Assembly (NCBI GenBank): GCA_012513005.1
Contig: JAAZCZ010000125.1
Coordinates: forward strand, 1 to 14,728
Reading direction: 5' to 3'
Source of the DNA: Oscillospiraceae bacterium
Lineage (GTDB): Bacteria; Bacillota; Clostridia; Oscillospirales; Oscillospiraceae
DNA: 14,728 nucleotides
The translations under genes and the position numbers were made by a program. A model generated the notes under the pieces. The model saw only the letters and a program-made list of their open reading frames with translations. It ran no database searches and was not told the origin of the DNA. Positions 6,935-13,886 of the stretch are shown piece after piece (position 1 is the stretch's first letter; every line of letters begins with the position of its first letter).

Positions 6935-7651
6935 ATGACATATGAGCTTTTAAAAATAGAAAACGTCACAAAAAACTACGGCAAAACCGTAGCTAATAAT
7001 AACATCAGCTTTAGCGTTAATGCCGGTGAAACTGCCGTGCTTTTGGGTCCTAACGGCGCCGGAAAATCCACAATTATCAAGTGCATCGCAGGGCTCTTGC
7101 GTTTTAGCGGCAAAATTGAGGTCTGCGGCTTTGACAATAAAAGCTTAGATGCCAAAAAGAGAATCGGATATATCCCGGAGATGCCCGCTATCTATGAACT
7201 GCTCACTGTCTCTGAGCATTTGGAGTTCATAAGAAGAGCATGGCGCATGGAGGATGACGGCTACGGTGCTGAGATTCTAAGACGCTTTGAGCTCGATGAC
7301 AAGGCAAATAAGTTAGGCAGCGAGCTTTCTAAGGGCATGCAGCAGAAGCTTTCTATTGCCTGCGCACTTGTGCACAACCCCGATGTACTTATTTTTGATG
7401 AGCCATTAGTCGGACTTGACCCCCATGCAATTAAGGAGCTAAAGCTCATGTTCCGCGAGCTAAAAGCAGCCGGCAAGGCAACGCTTATTTCCACACACAT
7501 GATAGACAGCGTTGAGGATTATTGGGATGTGGCGCACATCATGATGAACGGCTCATTTGCGGCAACGAAGCGAGCTGATGAGAGTGACGCTTCGGAAAAG
7601 AGTCTGGAGGAGCTGTTCTTTGAAATAACAGAGGGCGGTGAGCGCGAATGA
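6935..7651 (+). CDS. ABC transporter ATP-binding protein
   Basis: The cytoplasmic ATPase subunit (238 aa) of an ABC exporter. Walker A is GPNGAGKST (38-46). The signature is LSKGM (131-135), with Met in place of the usual Gln. Walker B is VLIFDEP (151-157) with catalytic Glu156. The D-loop GLDP and the switch His188 (STHMID) are intact. The Q-loop position has Glu (IGYIPE, 78-82), common in this export subfamily. The start is an ATG after AAAGGGA. Its stop overlaps the permease start by ATGA, so the two are co-translated and act as a pair. The transported substrate is unknown: relatives of this two-gene form are annotated only as putative exporters. Confidence 0.95.
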   Translation: MTYELLKIENVTKNYGKTVANNNISFSVNAGETAVLLGPNGAGKSTIIKCIAGLLRFSGKIEVCGFDNKSLDAKKRIGYIPEMPAIYELLTVSEHLEFIRRAWRMEDDGYGAEILRRFELDDKANKLGSELSKGMQQKLSIACALVHNPDVLIFDEPLVGLDPHAIKELKLMFRELKAAGKATLISTHMIDSVEDYWDVAHIMMNGSFAATKRADESDASEKSLEELFFEITEGGERE

Positions 7652-9246
7652 GTCCTCTTCTTTATCTGCTCGCGGCTAAACTAAAGAACATGCTAAAAAG
7701 GTTCTTCCGCAGCCCGGGCAAGCTCATATACGCACTGTTTCTGATAGCTATGATGGCACTGGTTTTTTTCACCTCCGGAAAAGGAGATGTGCCAAACGCC
7801 GGAGCACTCCGAAACGCAAACGAACTTTTGGCTATAATAATAGCTCTTTTTGGCGTCTTATTCCTTCTGATAACATTCTCGGGCTTTTCGGAGGGAACAA
7901 GCATTTTCAAAATGGCAGATGTAAACCTGCTATTCACAGGACCAATAAAGCCCATGCGCATCTTATTCTACGCCATGGCACAACAGCTTGGCGTTTCGGT
8001 TCTCACCGGTCTTTTTATCGTGTTCCAGTATAACTGGCTAAACAGGTCATACGGCGTCAATATGACCGGAATAATTGCAATTTTAGTCGGCTACGGACTT
8101 ACGATATTCACGGCGCAGGTAGCGGCTATGCTCATTTATATCTTAACGGCAGGCTCAGAAAACCGCCGCCGCTATGTTAAACTCGGTCTCTTTGTCATAG
8201 TCGGAGCGTATGCTCTTTGGATAGTGTATAACCTGGTAACAGCAGGCGGAAGCCCGATGACAACTTTGGTCAGCCTCTCTTCCACACTTCCCATAAAGCT
8301 CTTTCCTGTTGCAGGCTGGCTGGGCACTGCTGCATTCGGAATATCAGTCGGCAACATGTCGGCAGTAGCCTTGGGGCTTGTGCTCTGGGCAGCATTTTTA
8401 GCCGCACTTTTGTTTATAACCTCAAAATCCGACCAAGACTATTACGAGGATGTATTGCAGTCCACGGAAAAAATACACAAAACCCTAGAAGCAGTCAAAG
8501 AAAACCGCACACCCACAAGCACAAAGGTCAGCAAGGTAGGCAAGAGCGGGCTTGGCGGAGGCTGGGGAAGCTCTGTGTTTTGGTATAAGATGATGCTGGA
8601 AAACCGCCGGCAAAAGAAGTTTTTTGTAGGATTTAGCGAGCTGTTTTTGGCACTGTTTTGCCTCGGCTTCGGCTATTTCACGGTTACAGAGAAAACAGGA
8701 GTTTATCCTCTGCTTGGCTTTGTCGCCTATATGCAGCTGTTTTCTATTGAACTAAAAGGTATAGGCAGGGAGCTGACTCGCTCCTATATTTATCTGGTTC
8801 CAGAGCCGCCCTTTAAAAAGCTGTTTTGGGGAATAATTGAGAGCGTGCCCGGCTTTATTATAACGGCTATTGTAATCTATGTGCCGCTCGGCATATTAAA
8901 AAATATAAGCCCGGAGGTCATCGCCATAGCTTCCCTGTGGCATGTCACCATGTGCTCTGCCGTGCTCAGCGTTAACCTGCTGATAAGGCGCTTTTTCGGA
9001 GACTCATCAAAGGTTTTAATGTTCTTCCTTTACGTAATAGTGTTAATAGTAGCTATGGCGCCGGGAATTGCACTCGGAATATTACTTACCGCAAGCGGCG
9101 TAATAGGTTCGGCAGCATCTGCCGTGCCGCTGGGAGACGGACCTTATATACTGGCTGTTTCCGCAATCTGGAATCTTATTGCCTCACTGTTTTTAATATT
9201 CTTATCGAGAAATATGTTAAACTACGCCCCGACTTCCGTCAGATAA
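7648..9246 (+). CDS. ABC exporter permease
   Basis: A 532-residue polytopic membrane protein that should form the channel for the preceding ATPase. After a basic N-terminus, hydrophobic stretches occur at about residues 26-42, 62-84, 108-125, 138-165, 178-198 and 238-257. A cytoplasmic loop of about 80 residues follows, containing DQDYYEDVLQSTE and a Gly-rich stretch. At least five further hydrophobic segments run from about 325 to the C-terminus. The DYYEDVL motif and layout resemble the 'putative ABC exporter' permease family as I recall it. There is no signal peptide and no extracytoplasmic domain. The operon ends at a terminator 25 nt downstream. Confidence 0.9.
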   Translation: MSPLLYLLAAKLKNMLKRFFRSPGKLIYALFLIAMMALVFFTSGKGDVPNAGALRNANELLAIIIALFGVLFLLITFSGFSEGTSIFKMADVNLLFTGPIKPMRILFYAMAQQLGVSVLTGLFIVFQYNWLNRSYGVNMTGIIAILVGYGLTIFTAQVAAMLIYILTAGSENRRRYVKLGLFVIVGAYALWIVYNLVTAGGSPMTTLVSLSSTLPIKLFPVAGWLGTAAFGISVGNMSAVALGLVLWAAFLAALLFITSKSDQDYYEDVLQSTEKIHKTLEAVKENRTPTSTKVSKVGKSGLGGGWGSSVFWYKMMLENRRQKKFFVGFSELFLALFCLGFGYFTVTEKTGVYPLLGFVAYMQLFSIELKGIGRELTRSYIYLVPEPPFKKLFWGIIESVPGFIITAIVIYVPLGILKNISPEVIAIASLWHVTMCSAVLSVNLLIRRFFGDSSKVLMFFLYVIVLIVAMAPGIALGILLTASGVIGSAASAVPLGDGPYILAVSAIWNLIASLFLIFLSRNMLNYAPTSVR

Positions 9247-9270
9247 TAAGAAATGAACTAAATAAAACCT

Positions 9271-9298
9271 GCCCGCAGCATTTTTCTTTGCTGCGGGC
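9271..9298. terminator. Bidirectional terminator between convergent genes
   Basis: GCCCGCAGC pairs perfectly with GCTGCGGGC (nine pairs plus an A-T) around a T-rich loop. On the plus strand TAAGTATTTTATTT follows; on the minus strand AGGTTTTATTTA follows. It sits between the permease and the Crp/Fnr gene and can serve both. Confidence 0.8.
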
Positions 9299-9340
9299 TA
9301 AGTATTTTATTTCGGGAAAATAAATTGCAAAACTCTATTA

Positions 9341-10003
9341 TTAGAGCATTTGATGCAGAGTAAATTCATTTTTACTCACAGAAATCATACCGTCATCCTG
9401 CATTTTTCCAATTTCATTAGACATTGCGCTGCGATCAACACCTAAGTAATCTGCAAGCTGCTGCCTGTTAAAAGGAACAGTAACGCAGCTTTTACCTTGC
9501 TCTGTCACCAAAAAAGACAGATACGAAACAAGCCGCCCTCTAATTGTCTTGGGCGCTGTGTGGAAAATCCGCCCGGAGAGATTCAGGTTATTTCTTGCCA
9601 TCACTTCAATAAAGTTTTCAATCAGCTTGCTGTGAAAACCGCAGGAAGCAGGGCAGGCGTGCAGCACTCGCTCGGCAGATAAAAAGAGAATTTCAGAGGG
9701 CAGAGCAGCAACAGCACTCACCATTAAAGGCTCGTTTTTAAGACAGGCATATGTTTCGGCAAAAAGCTCTCCCTCTTTAACATGCCCCAGTATACTCCTG
9801 CCGCCCCAAATATCCACACTCTCAATATTAACAGCCCCGGATAAAACAAGACCCATTGACTCAGTTACATCCCCGGCAGAAAAAATAAAATCGCCCTTTG
9901 CATAGCTTTTTCTCTTGGCACTGATGCAATCTAGCAGAGTTTTCATATCTCGCTCACTAATTCCGCTAAATAATACTGAAGAATTAGAAAAATTCTGATT
10001 CAT
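9341..10003 (-). CDS. Crp/Fnr-family transcriptional regulator
   Basis: A 220-residue regulator with an N-terminal cyclic-nucleotide-binding-type beta-roll (about 12-125; KGDFIFSAGDVTESMGLVLSGAV is typical), a dimer helix, and a C-terminal helix-turn-helix (about 178-207, RQQLADYLGVDRSAMSNEI). Four cysteines (C26, C87, C117, C121) do not form the N-terminal Fnr iron-sulfur pattern, so a sensory role cannot be assigned to them. The start is the ATG at 10001-10003, preceded by AGGAGG. The reading frame stays open to 10606, but that part is antisense to the next gene and is not coding. It is divergent from a 4Fe-4S protein gene, a pairing I recall from other Clostridia, and probably controls it. 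The signal could be redox or nitrosative stress (inference). Confidence 0.92.
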   Translation of the reverse strand: MNQNFSNSSVLFSGISERDMKTLLDCISAKRKSYAKGDFIFSAGDVTESMGLVLSGAVNIESVDIWGGRSILGHVKEGELFAETYACLKNEPLMVSAVAALPSEILFLSAERVLHACPASCGFHSKLIENFIEVMARNNLNLSGRIFHTAPKTIRGRLVSYLSFLVTEQGKSCVTVPFNRQQLADYLGVDRSAMSNEIGKMQDDGMISVSKNEFTLHQML

Positions 10004-10017
10004 TTTAATTTCCTCCT

Positions 10018-10031
10018 GTTGTTTTAACAAC
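10018..10031. promoter_or_regulatory. 14-bp palindrome between the Crp/Fnr regulator and the 4Fe-4S protein gene
   Basis: GTTGTT and AACAAC are perfect arms around TT. The centre (10024.5) lies 41.5 bp before the predicted start of the 4Fe-4S gene, the classic class II activator position for Crp/Fnr proteins. It also lies just downstream of the predicted start of the regulator's own gene, where binding would repress. Start positions are predictions from -10 boxes. Confidence 0.5.
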
Positions 10032-10040
10032 TGATTTGTT

Positions 10041-10046
10041 ATTATA
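10041..10046 (-). promoter_or_regulatory. -10 box of the Crp/Fnr gene
   Basis: Perfect TATAAT on the minus strand (10046-10041). The -35 region 17 nt upstream (TTCTGC) is poor. The predicted start is near 10034, about 30 nt before the ATG. Confidence 0.5.
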
Positions 10047-10053
10047 AATATAG

Positions 10054-10059
10054 TATACT
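10054..10059 (+). promoter_or_regulatory. -10 box of the 4Fe-4S protein gene
   Basis: TATACT (five of six consensus) with a weak -35 CTGATT at 10031-10036 after a 17-nt spacer, as in activator-dependent promoters. The predicted start is near 10066 and the leader about 43 nt, with TAAGGGGG before the ATG. Confidence 0.5.
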
Positions 10060-10108
10060 GAAGGCAGAAAATCAAACACAAGAAAAAACTTCTAAGGGGG
10101 CTACAATA

Positions 10109-10828
10109 ATGATCAGAAGAATAATCACTATCGACGAGGAAAAATGCAACGGATGCGGTGCCTGTGCAGAAGCCTGCCACGAAGGTGCAATAGGAATGGT
10201 AAACGGCAAAGCGAAGCTTCTGCGAGACGACTATTGTGACGGTTTGGGCGACTGCCTGCCCACATGTCCAACAAATGCCATCAGCTTTGAAGAGCGCGAA
10301 GCTGCTGCATACGATGAGGCTGCTGTTAAAGCCAACATGGAAAAGAGGAAGGAAGAAAAAGCTAAAGCAGCGGACAAGCTGCCCTGTGGCTGCCCGGGCA
10401 CACAGTCCAAAAAGATAAGCCATGCAGAGTGTGAGACTGCACCTACCGTTTCGGGCGAGATGCCGAGCAGACTTTCTCAGTGGCCCGTGCAGATTAAGCT
10501 TGCACCGGTTAATGCACCGTATTTCAGCGGCGCAAAGCTGCTCATAGCGGCAGACTGCACAGCCTATGCCTACGCAAACTTCCACGAGAAATTCATAAAA
10601 GGCCATGTGACACTAATCGGCTGCCCGAGGCTGGACGGCGTGCCGTATGCAGAAAAGCTCACAGAAATAATTAAGCAAAACGACATTAAGAGCGTCACAA
10701 TTGTCCGAATGGAGGTTCCGTGCTGCGGCGGACTTGAACAGGCAGCCAAGGCAGCCCTGCTAAACAGCGGCAAGTTCATTCCTTGGCAGGTCGTTACCAT
10801 ATCAACAGACGGCAGAATCTTAGACTGA
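10109..10828 (+). CDS. 4Fe-4S binding protein paired with a Crp/Fnr regulator
   Basis: A 239-residue cytoplasmic iron-sulfur protein of unknown reaction. The N-terminal domain has one full cluster motif, C13-x2-C16-x2-C19-x3-C23. The second site is irregular, C43-x5-C49-x3-C53-P, with leucine at 46 where a cysteine would be expected. A charged linker (about 62-90) leads to a CGCPG motif (93-97) and a C-terminal domain containing C108, C150, C172 and a C205-C206 pair (VPCCGG), a region of about 110 residues I do not recognise by name. The start is the ATG at 10109 behind TAAGGGGG. A terminator follows directly, so it is monocistronic. It likely acts in electron transfer or redox sensing under control of the divergent regulator (inference from position). 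Confidence 0.9.
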   Translation: MIRRIITIDEEKCNGCGACAEACHEGAIGMVNGKAKLLRDDYCDGLGDCLPTCPTNAISFEEREAAAYDEAAVKANMEKRKEEKAKAADKLPCGCPGTQSKKISHAECETAPTVSGEMPSRLSQWPVQIKLAPVNAPYFSGAKLLIAADCTAYAYANFHEKFIKGHVTLIGCPRLDGVPYAEKLTEIIKQNDIKSVTIVRMEVPCCGGLEQAAKAALLNSGKFIPWQVVTISTDGRILD

Positions 10829-10851
10829 TTGCAAGACCGAAAATACTGCAA

Positions 10852-10882
10852 AGCGGGATATTTATTATCCCGCTATTTTTTT
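10852..10882 (+). terminator. Terminator of the 4Fe-4S protein gene
   Basis: AGCGGGATA pairs perfectly with TATCCCGCT around TTTAT, followed by ATTTTTTT. It begins 24 nt after the stop codon. Confidence 0.92.
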
Positions 10883-10893
10883 ATAAAAAACTC

Positions 10894-10922
10894 TTGACAA
10901 AGGAATTTGAAGGGAGTAACAT
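10894..10922 (+). promoter_or_regulatory. Promoter of the metal-resistance operon
   Basis: Consensus TTGACA (10894-10899), a 17-nt spacer and TAACAT (10917-10922; four of six). The -10 box runs into the first operator repeat. Confidence 0.65.
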
Positions 10923-10958
10923 ATGAGCAAATAGACATATGAACAGTTATATATATGA
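10920..10958. repeat. 16-bp-period repeat, probable ArsR/SmtB operator
   Basis: Three copies of an ATATGA core begin at 10920 (CATATGAGCA), 10936 (CATATGAACA) and 10952 (TATATGAAT), spaced exactly 16 bp. ATATGAACA-like half-sites are typical of ArsR/SmtB operators, normally as inverted pairs, so the direct arrangement is notable. The repeats cover the -10 box and the leader before the sensor gene. Confidence 0.55.
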
Positions 10959-10970
10959 ATGGGGGATAAT

Positions 10971-11309
10971 ATGATGAAACACGATCACAGCGAGCTACTG
11001 AGCAGGGTTAAAAACGACCTGCCCACCGATGAACTGCTTTGCGATCTTTCGGATCTTTATAAAGTGTTTGGCGACACTACGAGGCTAAAAATACTTTTTT
11101 CTTTGTTTGAGGGTGAGCTGTGCGTCTGTGCCATAGCAGAGCTTTTGGGAATGACTCAGCCTGCTATTTCACACCAGCTTAAAAAGCTAAGAAAAGCCGA
11201 GCTTGTCGGGAGCAGACGCTCCGGCAAAATGATATATTACTCACTTGCAGACAATCATGTCAAAGCGATAATGGCTCAGGGCTTTGAGCATATTTTAGAG
11301 GGGAAGTAG
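10971..11309 (+). CDS. ArsR/SmtB-family metal-sensing repressor
   Basis: A 112-residue winged-helix repressor that should release DNA on binding Zn, Cd or a related metal. The helix-turn-helix core is ELCVCAIAELLGMTQPAISHQLKKLR (49-74), and the C-terminal helix holds D94, H96, H107 and E110. Their D-x-H-x10-H-x2-E spacing matches the alpha-5 zinc site of SmtB. A C51-x-C53 pair in ELCVC and N-terminal histidines (H4, H6) could add the alpha-3N-type site of CadC. The start is the ATG at 10971, five bases after GGGGG; ATG 10974 is nearly equivalent, while ATG 10959 has no ribosome site. It is first in an operon with an HMA-domain gene and a metal ATPase, fitting autorepression. Confidence 0.93.
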   Translation: MMKHDHSELLSRVKNDLPTDELLCDLSDLYKVFGDTTRLKILFSLFEGELCVCAIAELLGMTQPAISHQLKKLRKAELVGSRRSGKMIYYSLADNHVKAIMAQGFEHILEGK

Positions 11310-11313
11310 TATT

Positions 11314-11536
11314 ATGAAGAAGGCATACAAGTTAGAAAACCTAGGCTGCGCCGCCTGCGCTGCTAAAATGGAGAGCAAGATTAAAAAACTAAAAGGCGTA
11401 AATTCCGCATCTCTTAGCTATATGATGCAAAAGCTGAGTGTTGATTTAGAGGAAGACGCAGAAGGCGAAATTATTTAAGCAAATGTCTAAAATAATCAGG
11501 CGCATAGAGCCTGATTGCAGACTGATAGAAAGGTAG
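11314..11536 (+). pseudogene. Free-standing HMA heavy-metal-binding domain, frameshifted
   Basis: A small metallochaperone-like domain that would bind metal by C12 and C15 (LGCAACAAK) and hand it to the ATPase. The frame from the ATG at 11314 ends at TAA 11476-11478, giving 54 residues. Removing one T from the TTT at 11474-11476 gives a continuous frame to TAG 11534-11536, adding KQMSKIIRRIEPDCRLIER and yielding a complete HMA fold of 73 residues. The extra T is therefore a real frameshift or a sequencing error. As written, the product lacks the last helix and strand. The start is preceded by GAGGGGA inside the end of the sensor gene. Its restored frame is the same as the ATPase frame. Confidence 0.75.
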
Positions 11537-11545
11537 GGGTCTAAA

Positions 11546-13369
11546 ATTAACAAACATCAAAAAAAGGAGCTTGGCTTAATAGTAATTTCTGCTGTTTTGA
11601 CCTTAGCTGCAGTGTTAATTAATGCGCCCATGCCGTATAAGCTAATTATGTTTCTTGTTCCCTATGCGATAGTGGGCTACGATGTGATAATAGAGGCTGC
11701 TAAAAACCTCTTTGCAGGAGGGGTTTTGGCAGAGCATTTTCTTATGTCATCAGCAACAGTAGGAGCCTTCGTGCTGGGCGAATACCCCGAGGCGGTTGCC
11801 GTCATGCTGTTTTACAAAATAGGTGAGCTTTTTGAGAGCATAGCGGTAGACAAAAGCAGGCGGTCTATAGCTGAGCTTATGGATATCATGCCGGAGCAGG
11901 CACTGGTTTTAAGAGACGATAAGGAGCTTATTGTATCGCCTGATGAGGTTTTTGCGGGAGAAACAATAATAATTAAGCCCGGTGAAAGAATTCCCTTAGA
12001 CGGGATAATAACAGACGGAGAAACCAGCGTAGACAATTCAGCGCTGACAGGGGAGAGCATTCCGGCGGATTTGGGCATGGGAGATGCCGTAATCAGCGGA
12101 GCTATTAATTTAAGCGGTGTAATAAGAGTCAAAACCTCGGGAGTATATGCAGACAGCACGGTATCAAAGATACTTGAGATGATTGAGGAGTCAACAGAAA
12201 AAAAGGCAAGAGCCGAAAACTTTGTCTCCCGCTTTGCCAGATACTACACTCCGATAGTAGTGGCAGGAGCCCTGCTTTTGGCACTTATTCCTCCGCTGTT
12301 GCTCAATGCCGATTTTGCCGTTTGGCTGGCTCGTGCACTTGTATTCCTTGTTGTATCCTGCCCCTGTGCACTTGTAGTTGCGGTGCCTATGACATTTTTC
12401 GCAGGTCTGGGCACGGCATCACGAAGCGGTATATTAATAAAAGGCTCAAACTACTTAGAAGCCCTCTCTAAAGCTGATACCTTTGTATTTGACAAAACCG
12501 GCACTCTCACAAAGGGCAGACTAAAAGTGACAGATGTCTTTCCTGTCGGGATAAGCAGGGAGGATCTGCTCTCGAAGTTAGCGGCAGCAGAGGAATATTC
12601 AACACATCCGATAGCACTTGCACTTATTGAAGCGGGAAAAACAGATATAAAAGCTACTGAAATTAAAGAGCTTGCGGGCAAGGGAGTCGAAGCTACTGTT
12701 TTAGGTGAAGAAATCTTTGTTGGAAATGAAAAGCTGATGGAGTCACTAAATATCACAGTTCCGGCACGAAGCGCAAGCGGCTCTCCTATCTACGCTGCCA
12801 GTAAAAAAGAGCTTTTAGGAACAGTTTACCTAAAAGATGAGATAAAAAAAGAGGCAAAAGCTGCAATAGCAGAGCTTAAAAATCTCGGGATAGATAAAAC
12901 AGTTTTGCTCTCGGGTGACACTGAGCAAAATGTGAGGGAGACAGCCGAGCTTCTAAGCATTGATGAATACAAGGCAGAGCTTTTGCCAAATGACAAAACA
13001 AGAGAAATCGAGAGTATGATAGAAGCTAATAGGCGACCTGCATTTGCGGGAGACGGCATAAACGATGCACCTGTTCTGGCAAGAGCGGATGTCGGAATTG
13101 CTATGGGAGCCTTGGGCAGCGATGCCGCTATTGAGTCTGCCGACGTTGTAATAATGGACGATAAATTAGAAAAGCTGCCTCAGGCAGTTAGAATAAGCCG
13201 CCGCACAATGGGCATAGTAAGGCAGAACATAATACTTGTAATCGGAATAAAAATATCAATACTTGCCCTGGGAGCCTTGGGCATAGCCGGCATGTGGGCA
13301 GCTGTTTTCGGGGATGTCGGAGTGCTTGTTTTGGCGATTTTAAACGCAAGCCGAGCGATGAAGCAATAA
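11546..13369 (+). CDS. cadA: P1B-2-type Zn/Cd/Pb-translocating ATPase (CadA/ZntA-like)
   Basis: An inner-membrane pump exporting divalent soft metals. Counting from the start proposed here, the actuator loop TGES is at 168-171, the metal-binding SCPC at 271-274 in a membrane helix, the phosphorylated Asp in DKTGTLT at 316, the HP dipeptide at 354-355, and GDGIND at 502-507. In the last two helices K569 and D590 (FGDVG) are the residues that mark the Zn/Cd/Pb class. There is no fused HMA domain; that is the gene just upstream. No ATG or GTG exists in frame before the first helix. ATT at 11546, six bases after AGGGGT, starts INKHQKKELGL, matching the usual MNKxQKK opening. TTG at 11597 is the next possible start but has no ribosome site and cuts into the first helix. 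Confidence 0.9.
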   Translation: MNKHQKKELGLIVISAVLTLAAVLINAPMPYKLIMFLVPYAIVGYDVIIEAAKNLFAGGVLAEHFLMSSATVGAFVLGEYPEAVAVMLFYKIGELFESIAVDKSRRSIAELMDIMPEQALVLRDDKELIVSPDEVFAGETIIIKPGERIPLDGIITDGETSVDNSALTGESIPADLGMGDAVISGAINLSGVIRVKTSGVYADSTVSKILEMIEESTEKKARAENFVSRFARYYTPIVVAGALLLALIPPLLLNADFAVWLARALVFLVVSCPCALVVAVPMTFFAGLGTASRSGILIKGSNYLEALSKADTFVFDKTGTLTKGRLKVTDVFPVGISREDLLSKLAAAEEYSTHPIALALIEAGKTDIKATEIKELAGKGVEATVLGEEIFVGNEKLMESLNITVPARSASGSPIYAASKKELLGTVYLKDEIKKEAKAAIAELKNLGIDKTVLLSGDTEQNVRETAELLSIDEYKAELLPNDKTREIESMIEANRRPAFAGDGINDAPVLARADVGIAMGALGSDAAIESADVVIMDDKLEKLPQAVRISRRTMGIVRQNIILVIGIKISILALGALGIAGMWAAVFGDVGVLVLAILNASRAMKQ

Positions 13370-13434
13370 AAGGATATAATCTGTTTTTTTACTTATTATA
13401 GGCGCACAAAGCAGAGTGCAGAGCCAAATGGCAC

Positions 13435-13463
13435 TTGATATATTAGCTGTGCTATGTTATATT
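13435..13463 (+). promoter_or_regulatory. Promoter of the 68-residue small protein gene
   Basis: TTGATA (13435-13440), a 17-nt spacer and TATATT (13458-13463), each five of six consensus. The predicted start is near 13470, so the ATG at 13465 cannot be the translation start. The leader contains a small hairpin, GAGGC/GCCTC at 13480-13494. Confidence 0.7.
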
Positions 13464-13518
13464 TATGTCACAGAACTTGGAGGCAGAGCGCCTCAAAATA
13501 TTGAAAAGGGGTACAGTT

Positions 13519-13725
13519 ATGGATATTTCCAAGGTAACAGTCAGAGAATTACTAAACAACCAGGCAGCCTGCGATGCAATCAATGCAATCGAGCCGAAGA
13601 TTCTTAAAAGTCCCATGGTCAAATTAGTTAAAGGCAAGACATTAGCAGATGTTTTTGAACTTGCAAAGAGCAAAATCCCTGCCGAGACCGTTCAGAAAAT
13701 AAGAGAAGCTCTCGAGAGCCTCTAA
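13519..13725 (+). CDS. 68-residue conserved small protein, paralogue of the operon-end protein
   Basis: Function not recognised. It is a soluble, mostly helical protein with no signal peptide, cysteine motif or membrane segment beyond one isolated Cys. Residues from VTVRELL (near residue 7) to the final REALESL align without a gap to the 72-residue protein at 393-611. Shared positions include V-x-E-x-L, the P-x2-L-x2-P spacing in the middle and the identical REALE near the end. I place the start at ATG 13519, which follows AAAAGGGG and the promoter; an upstream in-frame ATG at 13465 lies before the predicted transcript start. It is monocistronic, with its own promoter and a strong terminator, unlike its paralogue. 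Confidence 0.82.
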   Translation: MDISKVTVRELLNNQAACDAINAIEPKILKSPMVKLVKGKTLADVFELAKSKIPAETVQKIREALESL

Positions 13726-13752
13726 ACCGAGAATAGAAACAGAATAATAACG

Positions 13753-13788
13753 GCTGTATCAAGACTAAAATTTTGATACAGCTTTTTT
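13753..13788 (+). terminator. Terminator of the 68-residue protein gene
   Basis: GCTGTATCAA pairs perfectly with TTGATACAGC around a 10-nt loop and is followed by TTTTTT. Confidence 0.92.
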
Positions 13789-13832
13789 ATATCTATTCAG
13801 TGTAAAATCATACAAAAACAGATAAAAATTGC

Positions 13833-13877
13833 AAAAAAAGACCCCAAGATAAAGAACAAGTCTAAGTCTTGGGGTCT
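13833..13877 (-). terminator. Terminator of the second GntR gene
   Basis: On the minus strand an 11-bp perfect stem (AGACCCCAAGA with TCTTGGGGTCT) is followed by seven T. It begins 10 nt past the stop codon. Confidence 0.92.
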
Positions 13878-13886
13878 GCGTAATTA

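Noticed and set aside
10004..10606. A minus-strand reading frame open for 201 codons upstream of the Crp/Fnr start, giving a 421-codon frame in all
   Set aside because: It is antisense to the well-supported 4Fe-4S protein gene, crosses both promoters, and the encoded residues are Cys/Phe-rich without family features. The AGGAGG at 10011-10016 marks the true start at 10003.
11812..12159. Minus-strand open frame inside the ATPase gene
   Set aside because: Serine/leucine/proline-rich shadow of the conserved ATPase, with no promoter or ribosome site.
11314..13369. HMA domain and ATPase as one fused gene split by errors
   Set aside because: Even after correcting the frameshift, TAG at 11534 separates them, a ribosome site follows, and the ATPase opens with the usual NKxQKK start, so two genes are the simpler reading.
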